NCBI GenBank assembly: GCA_017416055.1
Contig: JAFQDI010000088.1
Location: forward strand, 1 to 6,211
Length of the DNA: 6,211 nucleotides
Direction: 5' to 3'
Origin: Lachnospiraceae bacterium
GTDB taxonomy: Bacteria; Bacillota_A; Clostridia; Lachnospirales; Lachnospiraceae
Shown here: piece after piece, positions 4,958 through 6,211 of the stretch
How the letters are laid out: each line of letters opens with the position of its first letter
How positions within the stretch are numbered: the stretch's first letter is position 1
Made by a program: the position numbers and the translations under genes
Notes under the pieces: generated by a model
Seen by the model: only the letters and a program-made list of their open reading frames with translations
Told to the model about the DNA's origin: nothing
Databases searched by the model: none

Positions 4958-6211
4958 TTACTCAGCGGGAATCAGAGTAACGGTACCCTCCTGGTCACCG
5001 TTCCATACGAGCTGAACACGATACTTTCCGTCTTTCTCAACAACGATGTTTCCGCCGTTGAACCCAACACCAAAGTTTACATCCCAGGAAGCACCCTGAC
5101 GAACCTTGAACTCCTGGCCTGCTTTCAGCTCCAGAACGTCGGAGGTGTAGGTGCCTGCAGGATCCTCAGTCATCTTGAAATCAACATCCCAGTTGGTGTC
5201 ACAGATGTTTCCGATAACGCCCCATGCATTCTTCTCCTCTTCGCTCATGGAAAGAACTGCATCGATTGCTGCCTTGTAGCTGTCAAGTGCTGTCTGCAGA
5301 TCTGCATCGCTGGTAGCTGCCTTTGCGTCAGCGCCAAGAACCTTAGCGATATCCCACCAGGAACCGTGGATCTGGCCCTGAGGCTGTCCATACTCACCCT
5401 GCTTAGCAAGAGCCGCCAGGGAAATGTTTGCCAGAACGGACTCAGACGCCTGAGCGTTCTTGTTGGAAGGACCCCACTGGAACTGGTTGTATCTCTCAAG
5501 CTGGCAAGCCTCGTTGGTCAGGAACTGAGCCAACTGAGAGAGAACTGCTGCCTTCTTCGCATCATCCTGAGGCTTAACGCCCATCAGCTTGTTACCGGTG
5601 TAGGAGCCCAGATGATAGGACTTTCCGTCAACCTCGAAAGAGGGAAGGTCGGTAGCACCCAGGTTAGCGCCGAAGTGCTCAGCTGCTGCGTTAGCAGCCC
5701 AGATACCGGTGATTACAACTGCTGCATCGGTAAAGATATCAGCGTTGCTGTCGTAGCAAGAAGACTGTGCAAGCTTCTGCATACCCTTCATAGCAGCAAG
5801 ACCTGCTGCGGAGTTGAAATCGTCATCAACGTTGGTGAACGCACCGGCCTCGTTCATGGTCCAGTTGGAGTGACATCCGGTTGCGAAGAAGAAGGATGCG
5901 GTATACCATGCATTCTCCAGAGCGTAACGGAACTTCTTTCCAGCCTTCTCACATGCAGCGATGATCTTCTCAAGGCTCTCTGCGTCCTCATCGGAGATAA
6001 CGCTGGTGTCATAATACATATAGTAGCCATTGTCGCTGGTCATAGGGTAAGCGTACAGGGTACCTGCAACGGAACCTGCAGCAACGGAACCTGCGTCGTT
6101 ATTCGCCTTGATCGCCTCAGCAGCGGTCTTTCCGGGAGCTGCCAGTGCAGCAGCCTGTACCAGACGAGCCAGCTGATCCTGTGCGAAGCAGTAGATGTCG
6201 GGTGCGGTTGC
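4958..6211 (-). CDS. malE: Sugar ABC transporter solute-binding protein, MalE-like, with C-terminal SusE/SusF-like module (5' end outside window)
   Basis: The extracytoplasmic receptor that captures the sugar and hands it to MalFG. The window holds the last 417 residues; the signal peptide and first lobe segment lie beyond base 6211, and no start is visible (the internal ATG at 6043 is not the start). MalE-type features: the TAPDIYCFAQDQLARL opening, GTLYAYPM (the binding-cleft hinge region), an aromatic-rich NAWYTASFFF region, and a GSYTGNKLMGV strand. The receptor fold ends in helices near fragment residue 325. The last 88 residues (about 330-417, bases 4958-5224) are a separate beta-rich module: WGVIGN, then FKMTED, EFKVRQGASWDVNFG and GNIVVEKDGKYRV, the pattern of SusE/SusF and X25-type starch-binding domains. 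Six cysteines are spread through the fragment. Substrate inferred: malto-oligosaccharides or other starch fragments. The binding-protein call is firm; the module's ligand is not. Confidence 0.92.
   Translation of the reverse strand, partial: ATAPDIYCFAQDQLARLVQAAALAAPGKTAAEAIKANNDAGSVAAGSVAGTLYAYPMTSDNGYYMYYDTSVISDEDAESLEKIIAACEKAGKKFRYALENAWYTASFFFATGCHSNWTMNEAGAFTNVDDDFNSAAGLAAMKGMQKLAQSSCYDSNADIFTDAAVVITGIWAANAAAEHFGANLGATDLPSFEVDGKSYHLGSYTGNKLMGVKPQDDAKKAAVLSQLAQFLTNEACQLERYNQFQWGPSNKNAQASESVLANISLAALAKQGEYGQPQGQIHGSWWDIAKVLGADAKAATSDADLQTALDSYKAAIDAVLSMSEEEKNAWGVIGNICDTNWDVDFKMTEDPAGTYTSDVLELKAGQEFKVRQGASWDVNFGVGFNGGNIVVEKDGKYRVQLVWNGDQEGTVTLIPAE
6065..6094 (-). repeat. Two tandem 15-base units inside malE
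   Basis: The minus strand reads GCAGGTTCCGTTGCT and then GCAGGTTCCGTTGCA, two 15-base units differing at one base, in frame, giving AGSVA twice. The repeat lies just before GTLYAYPM, where binding proteins usually have a short turn, so it probably lengthens a surface loop without harm. Confidence 0.8.

Noticed and set aside
5245..5499. Minus-strand 84-codon frame inside malE
   Set aside because: It lies in another frame of the clear binding-protein gene, is Arg/Ser/Leu-rich, and has no supporting features.

Overview
The window looks like part of a chromosome from an anaerobic Gram-positive bacterium of the class Clostridia, probably Lachnospiraceae. This rests on the purine-rich AAGGAGG-type ribosome binding sites, moderate GC genes separated by AT-rich gaps, a TTG start, a Firmicutes-type MalF with a long N-terminal extension, and an acetogen-type MetV/RnfC protein. 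No 16S or other taxonomic marker is present, so family placement is inference. All five supported genes lie on the minus strand; I found no credible plus-strand gene.

Right part (6211 down to 1163): an ABC importer for a malto-oligosaccharide-like sugar, in the order binding protein (malE-like, 5' end outside the window), malF, malG, malK/msmK. malF and malG overlap by one base (TAATG) and malG and malK are 15 bases apart, so these three are surely co-transcribed. The 175-base malE-malF gap holds two successive RNA hairpins, one about 31 pairs long, and a strong Shine-Dalgarno sequence kept 31 bases from the malF ATG by a small third hairpin. This layout fits high expression of the binding protein and lower expression of the membrane parts, as known for the E. 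coli malE-malF gap. The binding protein carries an extra C-terminal beta-rich module resembling SusE/SusF starch-binding domains, which points to starch-derived glucans as the ligand. A 13-bp hairpin after malK probably marks the operon's 3' end.

Middle (841-1162): a non-coding, AT-rich gap with the end of the transporter operon and a likely extended -10 promoter for the next gene.

Left part (840 down to 1): the first 280 codons of a protein joining a cysteine-rich MetV domain (methylenetetrahydrofolate reductase C-terminal family) to the N-terminus of an RnfC-like NADH-dehydrogenase module. In acetogens such as Acetobacterium woodii these are separate subunits (MetV and RnfC2) of one methylenetetrahydrofolate reductase; here they appear to be one polypeptide. 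It is probably a separate transcription unit, functionally unrelated to the sugar importer.

The window is mostly ordinary sugar-import machinery. The points worth a second look are the MetV-RnfC fusion, the starch-binding-like tail on the solute-binding protein, and the structured malE-malF gap.
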